From Thelonectria olida (Eukaryota > Ascomycota > Sordariomycetes > Hypocreales > Nectriaceae), in the NCBI GenBank assembly GCA_020736575.1, contig JAGPYM010000009.1, positions 1,116,001 to 1,180,000 of the forward strand: a DNA stretch of 64,000 nt, in the 5' to 3' direction. The notes beneath the pieces are model-generated. The model saw nothing but the letters and a program-made list of their open reading frames with translations. It made no database searches and was not told where the DNA came from. The translations under genes were made by a program, and so were the position numbers. Of this stretch, positions 38,153-49,229 are shown piece by piece (position 1 is the stretch's first letter; the number at the start of each line of letters is the position of its first letter).

Positions 38153-39613
38153 TTAGTTGACATTATTCGTAACAGACCATCCTTTGACCACCTCATACAA
38201 CGTGTCGTTCGTCCCAACATTCCCAGGAAACACGACATACGGCAGCCCCGGCCACTTGGACTCTGGCTCATCGCACCGCCAAAGAGGAACTCCCGGTGCT
38301 GCCTGGCCGACAATCAGAGCGCGCTTCATCCTGAGACCTTTGGTCGCCATGTCGGACGATGTGATGCCGCCCTTGGCGATGACGTATCGCGGCTTCTGCT
38401 CTAGTCTCTGAAGGAACGACACCAGCACGCGAGCAACAGTCGACCCAATGTCCAAGCTCTTCGCCTCGTCTTGTCCGACAATCAGCTCGCGGCTTGTCAT
38501 GACGAGCACGTCTTGCCCGCGCTTGATCTCCTTCTCCGCCGTCGCGAGCGCACGCGACACTGCTTCGTCTGCCGCCTCGGGAGACTCGAGAAGCTTCCGC
38601 ACGTCCAGGACGACGCTGGTGAGCCTGTCGCCGGACCTGGTGCGCAGCGATTCCAATTGCGCCGTTGTCTTGGGGACGTACGAGCCCGCAATGACGAGCC
38701 CGCCGACGTCGCCCGAAAGACGCAGCTGGCTGGACGAGATGGGCGGGATGGAAGGGATGCCGAGTCGTGCCGAGACAAAGGCCGCTCCGGTCCTGAACAG
38801 AAAGCGCTTCCCGGACTCAGAGGCCCTCAAGAGCGCTGATACAACGACGTCGACGTCCTCATCGGCTGCGGCGTTGATGACGATGACGGGACAAGTGCCA
38901 TTTACTTCGTTCGATAGTTGCTTCAACACACCGTCAACGCCTCCGTTTCGGATCGTTTCCAGGCTAATGGATGTGATTCTCTCCTTGGGTATCGCGCCTT
39001 TGGTCTTTTCCACGACGTAATCCCGTAGATTCGAGCTCTTGTAGCCAAACGTCGCGTCCTTGGCGAAGGGCGTCTGCGCTGCGGGCAATAGCTTGTCGCC
39101 CTCTTGCACGTAGTGAACGTCACCGATGGTGTATCGCCCGCCCTGCAAAAAGAACGGACAGAGAAGCCACGCATCAGCAGCGCCGAGGACTTCCGAGACG
39201 ACTTCGGCCTCGAGAGGGAAATGGCCGCGCAGGGTTGAATCGCTGCGCAAAACGACTTCAAAAGCGACGCCGGTTTCCTTTGACGCGGCCTGCAAGTTTG
39301 CGCAAATCTCGTGGATAAGGGCGCGGGCTTCCGGAGGGTGCAGGGCGCGCGAGTTTGTGAGGATGAAGAAGCCGCCGCCGTTTCGGGACCGGTTGAGCTC
39401 TGCGGCGAGACGGGGGACGTCCCAGACGGTGAGGATGTTGATGTCGTGACATGTTTGGGTGCCGGTTGGGTCGTCGTCGAGAACGACGAGGACGGGGGAG
39501 TTTGACGAGGGGTTTTGGAGATGGGCTTTGACTTGTGTGCGGAGGTCTTTTGAGGGAGGGGGAGGGAGGGAGTGGAGGGTTGAGTCTCGATGGAGGATGG
39601 AGTGTGAAGGCAT
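38153..39613 (-). CDS. Four-carbon acid sugar kinase family protein
   Basis: An intronless frame of 486 aa starts at ATG 39613 (MPSHSILHRDST). The N-terminal domain (about residues 35-280) begins VLVVLDDDPTGTQTCHD, the signature of the family that includes bacterial OtnK/DtnK, which phosphorylate tetronate-type C4 acids. It continues with FFILTNSRAL and LRSDSTLRGHFPLE. The C-terminal nucleotide-binding domain (about 325-480) contains GGLVIAGSYVPKTTAQ, VLVMTSRELIVG, KGGITSSDMATKGL and GQAAPGVPLW. Both halves are intact, so it is probably active. The natural substrate in fungi is uncertain. It lies next to an intronless arylamine N-acetyltransferase on the same strand. Confidence 0.88.
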   Translation of the reverse strand: MPSHSILHRDSTLHSLPPPPSKDLRTQVKAHLQNPSSNSPVLVVLDDDPTGTQTCHDINILTVWDVPRLAAELNRSRNGGGFFILTNSRALHPPEARALIHEICANLQAASKETGVAFEVVLRSDSTLRGHFPLEAEVVSEVLGAADAWLLCPFFLQGGRYTIGDVHYVQEGDKLLPAAQTPFAKDATFGYKSSNLRDYVVEKTKGAIPKERITSISLETIRNGGVDGVLKQLSNEVNGTCPVIVINAAADEDVDVVVSALLRASESGKRFLFRTGAAFVSARLGIPSIPPISSSQLRLSGDVGGLVIAGSYVPKTTAQLESLRTRSGDRLTSVVLDVRKLLESPEAADEAVSRALATAEKEIKRGQDVLVMTSRELIVGQDEAKSLDIGSTVARVLVSFLQRLEQKPRYVIAKGGITSSDMATKGLRMKRALIVGQAAPGVPLWRCDEPESKWPGLPYVVFPGNVGTNDTLYEVVKGWSVTNNVN

Positions 39614-40066
39614 TTTGGGTGGATGATCGAGGCTGTGAGCGGCGTGATAAATGGCTCGTTGAGGTGAGTGAGGAGGAGGAAGAGGAGGTGGGGGAAGTGA
39701 GGGAGAGGCGAGCGGGACAATGAAGCACAGCACAAACAGCAAGTCACTTGAGTTGTTGTTGTTGTTGTTGTCTATCTTTTCCTGTCAATTGATAACATCA
39801 CATCATCTCATAGACATATATACGAATTATCTATACAAAGACCCAGCTTGCACTCTTGGGGCAACCCCCGAAGGCGGAGCTCCGCATCGGCTTTTGGTCC
39901 GTAGTGGCAATGCACGCATATCCCGAAAAGCCGGCCACGCCACCCGACGCGGCAGACGGACGGAGCTCATTGGGCCGTTATCGTGCATTTTCCGACAGCG
40001 ACCAGGTGGTGTGGGTGCGCAAATGACTCGACATGGGCTTTGGCTGATAATGTATATCTATAGGAT
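39614..40066. other. Intergenic region with a GTT microsatellite
   Basis: It is the promoter of the kinase gene. A trinucleotide GTT run occurs near 39752-39770. The open frames are shadows. Confidence 0.5.
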
Positions 40067-41029
40067 TCACGGGGCTATGGCACCAGCAGTTCCCCTTATG
40101 GCTCTCCTGTTCTCCTCGGTCAACGCAATGCCGAAATACCTCTTCAGTAGCTCCAAACGCCCGTTCTCGGAGTCGAGCTCCACCTCGGATACTGGATGAC
40201 CGAGTCGGTGCCACTTGAATGTGCTGCCGTCAAGTACCGCTTTACCGGAGATGGTCCCTTTGCCGTCGTCCTTGACATGCCCGCCCTCGTCTTCAATGTA
40301 AGCTGACGTGGTGTGGAACCTGACGCAAACAACTTTGTAGGTGAAGAAGCTTGAAGGGCTCCTCGCCGGAGACCAGTTCATGACGCGGATATCTTCGGGC
40401 AGGAACTCAAAGTCCATGAAGCAGTATTGAGGAACCCAGTCAGCTCCTTCACTAGACCGATATTCGTATATCCAGACCTTTTGGTCGCGGCTGAGGGTTT
40501 GTGGAATGCCGTCGTGCCGCAGCCGCATCGATCCCATGTCCATGTGATGCTCGGCGCCGTCGGACAGGTTCAGGGGTCGTAGGGGACAGCGTGAGCCGAA
40601 ACCCACGTCGACGGCGTAGCGAACGCCTCGGATCGTGACTATGTTCAGACAATGCGAGAGGCCGCCGTATTTGGACGAGGCTGGGTCGTAGACCCTTGCG
40701 CCGGCCATGTAGACGTCGTATCCCAGCGAGAGCAGAACCGTGTGGAAAAAGGTGTTGTTTTCCATGCAGTAGCCTCCGCGCTGCTCACCGACAATCTTGT
40801 CGTAGAGGTGGTCGGGGCTGACGTCGACGGTGCGGTGCCATGAGTAGTGCAGCGTGAGGTTCTCAAAGGGGACTTTGACGAGTTGGTGTCTCTGCAGCTC
40901 GATCAACCAGTGCAATTGTGCGGCCGGGTCGAGACGGGTGACGTCAAACTGGAAGTCTGAGCTCGAAAAGGAGATTCGGTCAAAGTACTTCTTTAGTTGA
41001 GGGGTGGTGTACCTTGGTCTGTCGGCCAT
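40067..41029 (-). CDS. Arylamine N-acetyltransferase (NAT family)
   Basis: An intronless frame of 320 aa. NATs transfer an acyl group from CoA to arylamines through a Cys-His-Asp triad. The sequence shows Cys88 in RGGYCMENN, His126 in GGLSHCLNIV, and Asp141 in AVDVGFGSRCP. The N-terminal PFENLTLHYS is also typical. In Fusarium verticillioides a member of this family (FDB2/NAT1) acts as an N-malonyltransferase that detoxifies benzoxazolinone-derived 2-aminophenol. Whether this copy has that role cannot be told from sequence alone. An extended segment near the C-terminus (YIEDEGGHVKDDGKGTISGK) matches fungal rather than mammalian length. No benzoxazolinone lactamase gene is in the window. Confidence 0.93.
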   Translation of the reverse strand: MADRPRYTTPQLKKYFDRISFSSSDFQFDVTRLDPAAQLHWLIELQRHQLVKVPFENLTLHYSWHRTVDVSPDHLYDKIVGEQRGGYCMENNTFFHTVLLSLGYDVYMAGARVYDPASSKYGGLSHCLNIVTIRGVRYAVDVGFGSRCPLRPLNLSDGAEHHMDMGSMRLRHDGIPQTLSRDQKVWIYEYRSSEGADWVPQYCFMDFEFLPEDIRVMNWSPARSPSSFFTYKVVCVRFHTTSAYIEDEGGHVKDDGKGTISGKAVLDGSTFKWHRLGHPVSEVELDSENGRLELLKRYFGIALTEENRRAIRGTAGAIAP

Positions 41030-41820
41030 CGTAGATGGTCAATACGACTGCGCCCTGATGATGTCGATGAGAGAAATGGACGGAACGGAGCTCGTGGTGG
41101 AGGGGCCTGGAGAACCCCTGTCAACTGACCGACTACTACTCCATAACTACCACCTAAGGAAGTCTAGTCCATGGTCAGCAAGAGATCAGCAGCGATATAC
41201 AACGGCAACAACAAATAAAAGGAAATAAATCCAGATATGCCCCAAGACAGGAGAATTCTCATGAGCATCTGGGAAGGCTGAACAGGCAGTTAGTCGCTCG
41301 TTCGATCTCCCTAGAGGACGGGAGGTGAAGGGATGCTTGACAGACGCGTGGCAAACGGACTGGAAATAGCCATGGATCTTGACCTGGATGCTACGGGCTA
41401 TTCTTTTTTTCTCTTTTTTTTTTTTTTGGTCCCTCTCTTTGTCTGGGGTCCGGCACTTCAATATACTACGTAGCAGGTGACAGGCGACAGGCATTACGAG
41501 TCTTGTAACATGGATGCCCTGGTCCAGCATGGACATACTATGTAGCTTACGAACGACATTGCGTCAACTGTGACCCTTGCCGCGAGAATAGACGCCTGTT
41601 CTTCCGGACGGGATGAAAGATGGAGGACATGAAACGTACACTGACCATCGAATGGAAAGCGTACAGGGCTCATTCGCGGGATCTTGGCGACTAGACTTAA
41701 AGCTCGATTGCATTCCCTGTCAAGTCGCTCCTCCTCGTCCTTGTTGCATCATCGCATCCGTGCTGCCAAACAAAGGTGGATATACTCACCGTTATCCAAC
41801 TGACCTCATTTCACCATAGG
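41030..41820. promoter_or_regulatory. Divergent promoter region with a long T tract
   Basis: It lies between the NAT gene (minus) and the glycosyltransferase gene (plus). A T/C-rich homopolymer-like tract sits at about 41402-41430. No coding content was recognised. Confidence 0.45.
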
Positions 41821-44643
41821 ATGTTCAGACTTTGGAATACGACGTCTGAGTGGCCCGGCCGCGTCAGGTACACTGCAGACAGATCTAGAAGCTTGGACAA
41901 TGATGCCATTGGTGACGGAGATCTCGAATTGTCGCTGCAACGAGATGGTCACGGCAAGGACCAGGGGCTCACAGTGCGTCAGCTGCACGAGCGTGAGGCT
42001 GTCGATGTGCATGTATGTATGACTTCAGCTGGATGTGGTGATAGCCTCATTTCGGCCGAGCCGGCTGGGGCCGAGCAGGGGCTGCGTAGAATGGCGGGAT
42101 CTTCCATGTTCTCTGGCTCATCACTCGCATGGAGTTTCTCAAGACTCAAAAGGGGGCAAAACTCTTCAAGTTCTATGAGGGGGTGCTTAATGCTCTCCAT
42201 TGCGTGTTTGTGTGTGCGGCTCGTCGCTCGTTATTGCAGTCCACCAAGTCCTTCGTTTCCAAACACAAACCCCCGTCATTCTTTCTAGTCATTCCTATCC
42301 AATCATGAATTAATTGCAAACTTCTTAGTGGCCCAAGACATGCATACCAGTTCTACTCCGCCTGCCGAAGGATTCACAATCCCGAGTGGTCTTCTCCACA
42401 GCGCTGTCAACGCCCAGAACTTCCAGGCCCCTGACAGACAACACCAGCAGACGCATCTCGACTCGCTGCCTCGGTCTGTTGTTGTCGGAGGAGCTTCTGC
42501 TGTCGGGGGTTTAGGTCGGTCGTTGAGTGTCGTACGCACAGCGAATGCAAAATGGACGTCAGGGCCGGGCAGACGAGCTCGCAGCTCCAGCTTGCCTTCG
42601 ATCATTGGAGAGCATGGCCCTGGAAGCAGACATGATTATCCATCTCGCACGCAATCGCCACGTAACCCTCCTGTTAATGGCTTCTCCAACCCTCATTACC
42701 ACGCTCAACCCACTTTATCAGATCAGGCACCCGAGTCTCGAGGGCATGAGAGTTCCGACACTACTCCAATTACCAAGGCGCCCGGACAGAACAGTAGCGG
42801 CTTAGTAAGATCTATATCTCGAGCTCTTTCGAGGCGAAACAAAAGAAGCAGCATCTACGACGTCTATGAAAAGGCCAAGCTTCGAGGAGTCGAGATACAA
42901 CGTCAGCGCTGGAGCCAACTCGTCTTTGAATACACCATCTACACACTGCTCCTCTGCTTCATCTACTTTGTCTTGGTTGGCATGCCGCTGTGGCGTGGGG
43001 CTGTATGGTGGCTGTACTTTGCTGTGCAGTACAAGTTGGTCATGGCTGGTGGTTTCACAATCACTATTGGAGTAGCTGCCTTGTAAGTCTAGTCCACGCT
43101 CGAAAGGTTCATTGTTCTTCAAGGAACTGACTCCATCATAGATACGCCTTTATGCCACTTCTCGTTGCCTTTGAACCCGATCCCCCTCCCGTCCAACAAA
43201 CGTCGAGCGTGGATAAGTCAGTTCAGGAAACGGCACTGCTCATTCCCTGCTACAAAGCAGCCACCATCATCGGACCGACCCTCGAAGCAGCCACCAAGAT
43301 ATTCCCGCCCCAAAACATCTTCGTTATTGCAAACGGCAACTCCCCCCAGCCCCTCGATGACACCGAAGAAGTGTGTAGGCCATATGGAGTGAACCATATC
43401 TGGTCACCTGTGGGCTCTAAGATCGTGGCCCAGTTCGTTGGGTGCTATGCGGCAGATGATTTTAAGAACGTCCTTCTTATTGATGACGACTGCGCTCTAC
43501 CCCCGAACTTCCCCATTGTTAGCGGCCGACTCCAGGGGAGTGTTAAATGCATTGGCTATGCTATTAAGAGCGTTGGGCCGGATTCCTCCAAGGGCACATA
43601 CTGTCAGCAGGCGCAAGACCTCGAGTACAAGATCTCAGGGCTGCAAAGGACCCTGGCTGGAAAGATTGGGAGCGCCACGTTTCCGCACGGTGCCATATCA
43701 TTGTGGGATCGCAAATTCCTTGTCAAGACTTTCTACGACCACGAAGGGTTTTCTGTATCTGAGGACTGGTTCATGGGGCATAGCTGCCGGAGACTCGGAG
43801 GTCGGATACAAATGTGTACATCAGTCTTTGTCGAAACAGAGACTCCCCCGGCCGTTTTCTTTAACTCTGGCGGAAGCAGAGGCGGGTTTGGAGAGATGAC
43901 TGTCTTTAAGCAAAGGTTTCACCGATGGAACTTTTTCTTCGTTAACGGTATGTGGTACAATATGGCCTATGTCTTCAAAAGTTGGAAACTAGGGGTTTGG
44001 GAGGTTGGAACCAAATTCTTTGTTTTACAAGAGGTGCGTCGCAGGTCTGTCAAATACGTGGCCTACCAAGTTAAAGCTGACTTGAGGGTGCGGTGTAGGT
44101 CTACGAAACACTGCTATATCTCATGACCCCTTTCGTCCTCCCTATATCCATGATAGTGAGACCTGGGTTTTGCTCAATCCTGCTTGCGGCTACGATCCTA
44201 CTTTACCTGGTCAACGTCGTAATTTTCAACGAGGTCCATCTCAGGCGGAAGAAGGAGAGGATTAGTTATGTCGTCTTGATCGTTTACTACGTGAGTACGC
44301 TACGTTTCGAGCACAGCCGCACCTTACTGATCTCAGGTAGATGCCCTACAAGATGGCCTTATCCGCAATCAACGTTGCTAGCTGCTATTGGTCGCTGTTC
44401 AAATATGCAAAGTTCTTCGCACAGCGTCATCCAAAGGTTGTCGAAGATGAGAGAGCCGTCGAGGTTGTAGTTCGACTTCAAGGACACGGACCGCGAGATG
44501 GGACATCCTCACTCAAGCACAATTATGGACAGAAGGACTCAGGTAATAAAACTAGGGCGAATGAGGGGAGCCTACCAGTGGAACCTCAACGGGCAGCTGT
44601 TAGAACTCATCAAAGAACCAGCTTCATCGAAGACATGGTGTGA
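41821..44643 (+). CDS. Family 2 glycosyltransferase, Cps1/hyaluronan-synthase-like
   Basis: The proposed exons 41821-42016, 42329-43082, 43142-44033, 44099-44290 and 44341-44643 close to 778 aa. The enzyme is a processive membrane glycosyltransferase that would make a cell-surface polysaccharide from a UDP-sugar. After a disordered Ser/Pro-rich N-terminus come two membrane segments (YTIYTLLLCFIYFVLVGM and a second around YKLVMAGGFTITIGVAAL). The GT2 domain follows with ALLIPCYKAA, the IDDDC motif, the SEDWF acidic motif and the QRFHRW product-site motif. Further membrane segments follow (YLMTPFVLPISMIV, SILLAATILLYLVNVV). The first exon (MFRLWNTTSEWPGR to REAVDVHV) is inferred. It is coding-like and joins in frame through a 312-nt intron. 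The conservative alternative starts at ATG 42340. Confidence 0.82.
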
Positions 44644-45772
44644 TTACGGGGACGGCTCAGGTGAGGGGAATAATGTTTAATGTTTCGAGCATACCTAGAT
44701 GAGATTAAAAACTGAATTAATTTAAAGTCATTGCAAGGTTGCGATGGAGTCGGGATAAAAAGTCGAGCGAAGTTCTCATTAGAAAAGCATACAATAGGTA
44801 AGATGCGTTCAGCTCTTGACACGGAGCAGTCGTGTCCTCCCGGCATCAATTAATGATATTCACGAACTATTTCGCTGTAGTTTGTAGCAACCTGCATCTC
44901 ATCGCCTTCTGCATCTGTTTCCACCTCTCGGCTTCCGCCAGCCCAAGCTGAACCTTCGGCCCCCCAGCACCCGACTTATTTCCTTCTTGCTCGCAAACTC
45001 CAGGCCAGGTGAAATGACGTTCTCTTTCGGATCACATGACCTTGAGCCTGCCAGGAAACCCACGACGCTCGTGATGCTATGGGGACTTTTTTTTGGGAGC
45101 GTTCGCCTTATCCTCACCATCTTCACTGCCACGGCCATTGACAGTGGCATGATGCCTATCATAATCTGCAAGGTGAGTCTTGAGATATTGTTTAAGCCAT
45201 TAGCTTGACTTAGGATAGGTACCAAATTATTTCCCAAGCGGCTCTGGATCCTGTATTGATGGGTGGGAAGTCCGGCATCTGGGTCGATCGCGTACTCTGC
45301 ACGACACATATAGCCTTAGATACGTATAATTAAATGGAAACAAGCCTGCTCTTCGAGTAATGGTCAAATGACTTCGAATGAGATGCATCATTAGTGGACA
45401 GGCAAACTACTTAGAGGTGTGTAAGTAGCAAAGAAGCTATGGTAGGAGTGTATAGTCGAGACGGTAAGATGTCACCAGGCAATTACCTACAGGCTGCAAG
45501 ATTGAGAACAATTTGATCAAGAGTGAGGCTTTACTTCTTGGTAGTATTGATGTCCTCCCTTGGCGCTAAAAATGCAGTGCGTCCAACTACACCCACAGCC
45601 CGTCTATCTTGCCTACATCCGTCCGTGTGCAGCTGCACCTCAGCCTGCATTCCATTCCTTTGATTAGGTTCTTATCCTTATCCTTACCTTCCCCGCCGTC
45701 AATCTCCCCAGTTCCATTCTCGCCACATCCATGCGAATGTGGTCAGCCTGTGTAGAGCACCCAACGCCAACC
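44644..45772. other. Intergenic region holding a doubtful small gene
   Basis: This is the 3' flank of the glycosyltransferase and the promoter of the membrane-protein gene at 45773. The only structured content is the two-exon candidate at 45014-45329, listed separately. Confidence 0.45.
45014..45329 (+). CDS. Possible small two-exon membrane protein
   Basis: A tentative model: exon 45014-45172 (53 codons) and exon 45219-45329 give 89 aa. The support is a canonical donor (gtgagt) in phase 0, a 46-nt intron with a gcttgac branch-like site just before the acceptor, and an open frame after splicing to a TAA. The product has one or two hydrophobic segments (LVMLWGLFFGSVRLILTIF and SGMMPIIIC). I recognise no family. 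It could be a relic of a larger membrane protein or chance. Confidence 0.25.
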
Positions 45773-48111
45773 ATGCCACGCAGCAGTTACAGTGGTCACG
45801 ATTCCATTGATTTAGCGTCCACTTCCTCCACACAAAGGGTGCGTAGGTAGCATACTATACGATACACAGATTTATAGGCACCTAAGTTCCTTGTGCTGAC
45901 TCAGGAAAGCTTCTGCCGTCCCCCGGGATTCAAGACAACCCATCACCCACCGTATCGCCATCGACATCCACCGAATATACCATTGCATCACCAAGAGCGT
46001 CGAACTTCAGACCCCGCCACCGTTCTGATGACCTATCATCCGAGTTTTCGCGGGGGTATGCCAAGATTGAAAACATTGTCAGCCCTGTATCGCCCACATT
46101 CAACAAGAAGCCCGCGTCCACCAAACGAGCCTCCTCCACTACGGCACGGAGACATACCCTGTCAAGTGCATCGATATCTCGACCGCCAGGTGATGAGCTT
46201 CGAAAGGTGCCATGCGACAACACCAAGTCAACAGTCCTGGGCCATTTTGCCTTGTTCCACCTGCCTGCTATAGCAACCACCTTTACGATCCTCTTCATAC
46301 ACATCGCAAGAGTGACTTGGGACCATCCTTCCACCGAAGCCTTGGAAGCCCTCCAATTTGCAGCTAAAGCACATGAGGCCTTAATCTTGCTCTCTCTCAC
46401 GGATATTCTACTTCATTGGATCTGCTACAGACTCTTGATCGGCGACGGCATTTCGCTAGGCTTCGTTTCATCGGCTTTCTACCTTGGCTCTCCGATCCAG
46501 TACCTTCTGAGCCGGGAATTGTGGTCTGCTGCCCTTTATCCGACTGGAAGGCGGCTGCTCCATACAACCACAGGTGCTATGATTGTTCTTATTGCCTTGC
46601 TTTGCATTGGAGCAAATCCGCTGTCGGCAATCGTCATGATTCCTCGTCAAGGATGGTGGTACGTGCCAACATACTACGAGGCCTTCGATCTCTCTGGCTT
46701 CTACCACGTTCGCGAAAAGCGAAAGCTATACCAGCCGAATTTGACCTCTTCTCAATATGATACTCTCAAAGAAGTTGGAGGAGGGATAACTTTGACTCCA
46801 TTCCTGCAAAGCGTCTACCCCCTCGTCACTCAATTTGAACAGAGCATAATGGCGAAGCCCCCCATTTTCAACCTGACATATCAAAACTACGGCTCCTACG
46901 CGGTGTCGAGTCGGCGGACTTCCCTCGTCATGCGCCTTCAGAAGACATCTACAGCCATCACCACCTGTCCCTTGAGCGCTATAAGCTCTACATTGATGCT
47001 TCAAACTGGAGCGGCTAGTGCCTCTGGACGCGCAGGGGAATGGACCATCAAGTCGGGGCAGAAGGAAGCCAACTCGACATTAACGAAGTGGAAGCAACCA
47101 CTTATAGCGGTTGAATGCTCCGAGCCGTACGTTGGAAACGGAACGACAGCTTCTTTCTATTTTGAGAATCTTCTTCTCAACAAAACCCTTCGGCTGGACG
47201 CAAAGAAATATCCTGCCCTCACGGACTTGGCGAGCTTGGCCAAGAAGAACGATCCAGATTTAGTGGGATATCGTCTTCTGAACCTATGGCAAACTATGAA
47301 GCTAAACATCAGTTCTGCGGTCCTATTCGGCTCACTTACATATGATTTTAACACCACCATCAAGCCGAACACGCCGCTTCTCCTTTCTCTCAACCTCTGT
47401 CTGATCTCGGCGCACTGGGTAAACGCCGAGACATGGACAGAACCGCAGAATTCAGACACAGTTCTGAGTCACTTAGACTTTGCCATGGCTGACAAGAACC
47501 TTTCGGACCCTTCCTGGACCAGCGACGTCATTTGGATGAAGGACGAGTGGATGAACAGTACCGGGTTTCCGCCAAACAATGACCGGGACACGTCAGCGTA
47601 TCAGCAAATGATAGAGACGTGTCAGGTCAACTACTTTAAGCATTATGAACGCTACCTGTCAGCTGCTCTCTCTGTGTATATGATAGATGCAGTCGCAGGG
47701 CTTGGTGATGTTATCGAGGGAGAGGATTCCGGCTCTCACATTGACGCGCCTGTTCAGTTTTCAATGTACAAGTATGCATATGCGTACAATTTCAAGAGCA
47801 GCTCTACCAATCTGTTCGCATTTTCCATTCTTCTCTTTCATGTATTTATTACCTTGGCTCACTTGGGTTACATTCTCTCGCCCAAGCATCGGTTTCAGTG
47901 GTCCAGCTGGAGAAGCTTTGGACAGATATTAGTGCTTGCACTGCGTTCAGAGGCTTTGCGTGGGCTGGGCGATATGGATAAGGATACGCCAGAATCCGAG
48001 GTTTGGAGACAGGCAGTAATAGCGAGACTGGTGGGTGAGGAGGGACAGCTTCAGATTATTCTCAAAAAGAAGAAGGGCGAAGGAGATCTGCCGGAGGGGT
48101 TTCACACTTGA
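45773..48111 (+). CDS. Large fungal multi-pass membrane protein of unknown function
   Basis: Two exons (45773-45838, 45910-48111) give 755 aa. The N-terminal about 145 residues are a disordered Ser/Pro/Thr/Arg-rich cytosolic region (MPRSSYSGHDSIDLAST). Three or four membrane segments follow: FHLPAIATTFTILFIHIA, EALILLSLTDILLHWICY, GFVSSAFYLGSPIQYLL and AMIVLIALLCIGANPL. A large extracytosolic domain of about 380 residues contains many N-glycosylation sequons (NLT, NST, NGT, NKT, NIS, NTT, NLS). One further membrane segment (LFAFSILLFHVFITLAHLGYIL) and a short cytosolic tail close it. This architecture is common among expanded, uncharacterised membrane-protein families of Pezizomycotina. I know no function. 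The exon 1 junction (TSSTQR then LLPSPGIQD) was chosen for phase and donor quality. Confidence 0.8.
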
Positions 48112-49229
48112 TCTGCCGAATGATTGGTATCTGAGCGGCTTGTAAGGTTCAAAAGAGCGATGCTTCAACGATGTTCAGAAAGGACGAGCTCACGAGGCTG
48201 TGCACGGAAGCTGAGAGCTGACCCATGTCGTCCACACTCCACTGCCAACTCGAGCCTTTCCAACTTCATAGATGGAATACGCGGAAAGTCCTCTCCGTCT
48301 TCAGATCCTGACTGACTTCCTTTCGAACACAAGGATATTGATAATATGCATTCCATCTCATCTCACTAAAACTCCGGAGAGCCGGCTCTTCGGGACGGGG
48401 ACGCCGCTGCACACCACAATGGCCTCAATTTCATGCCTTATGATTTTCTCATTTGGTGCCGAGAACATGGAACGCGAATCCTGAGGTGACTTCCAGAGCC
48501 CTCTTATTAAGGACTGGAAGCACCATCTCCGCTATCATCTCATGTGTTGAGCCACTTTACTGGCTCCTGTATGGGGGGTGTTTCCATTTCCGGTCGCCTG
48601 GTAAAAGCCGGCTCCTTTCGCGCCAGCCTTGCAACGGCCATGTGGCTTCATAGTATGGACGACAGGTTTCAGATTTACTCGTCGGTAACAGCCCCCGACG
48701 AGCCGTGGCTGTGCGTCCGTCCGCGCCCCTGATCGAACCACGGACCCTGGGCCTCCGATCGTCCAACTCGATTTCGAATGGCACCATGACGGGCCACGAC
48801 TCTATTCGTCGCGCTGCTAGTAATAAGGGGTTTACCAAGTCTCTATAATGCTCCTATTGTTGACCATTGCGAAGCGGGTTTGGTGTCTCCGATAGATTAC
48901 TCCGTGGTGAGTAGTCCCATTTCGGGCTGTAACACCCCGGGCTGGTGCCTCCGAATGGAGACGATCCTGGACAGTACCGAATTTCGATGCATCCAGAAGT
49001 CCGGAGAAACTTGCACGTTACCTGCGAGACCTGTGACTCCCTACTTTGGTGGTGTGCGCCTGGCCTTGGATCAACTCATCGACTGCCCGTACGACTGTCG
49101 ATACAGAAATGTATATATAGCGCGAGCCCGCCGTAGGCTTCATAGTTGTTGAAGACATTCATTCCATTCCATTCACTCCTTAACTTAGTATTCTTCTTCT
49201 CGCCCCTCTTCCTGTCTGGTACAGAAACC
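48112..49229. other. Promoter region of the endoglucanase gene
   Basis: 1.1 kb without a supportable gene. A TATA box lies at 49112-49120, listed separately. A segment near 48708-48760 with a GATCGAACC string resembles a tRNA B box only superficially. Confidence 0.5.
49112..49120 (+). promoter_or_regulatory. TATA box of the endoglucanase gene
   Basis: TATATATAG lies about 110 nt upstream of the ATG, leaving room for a leader of roughly 80 nt. This is a normal spacing for a strongly inducible fungal gene. Confidence 0.65.

Noticed and set aside
48700..48770. tRNA-like GATCGAACC string
   Set aside because: Flanking bases do not form a T stem or acceptor stem on either strand.
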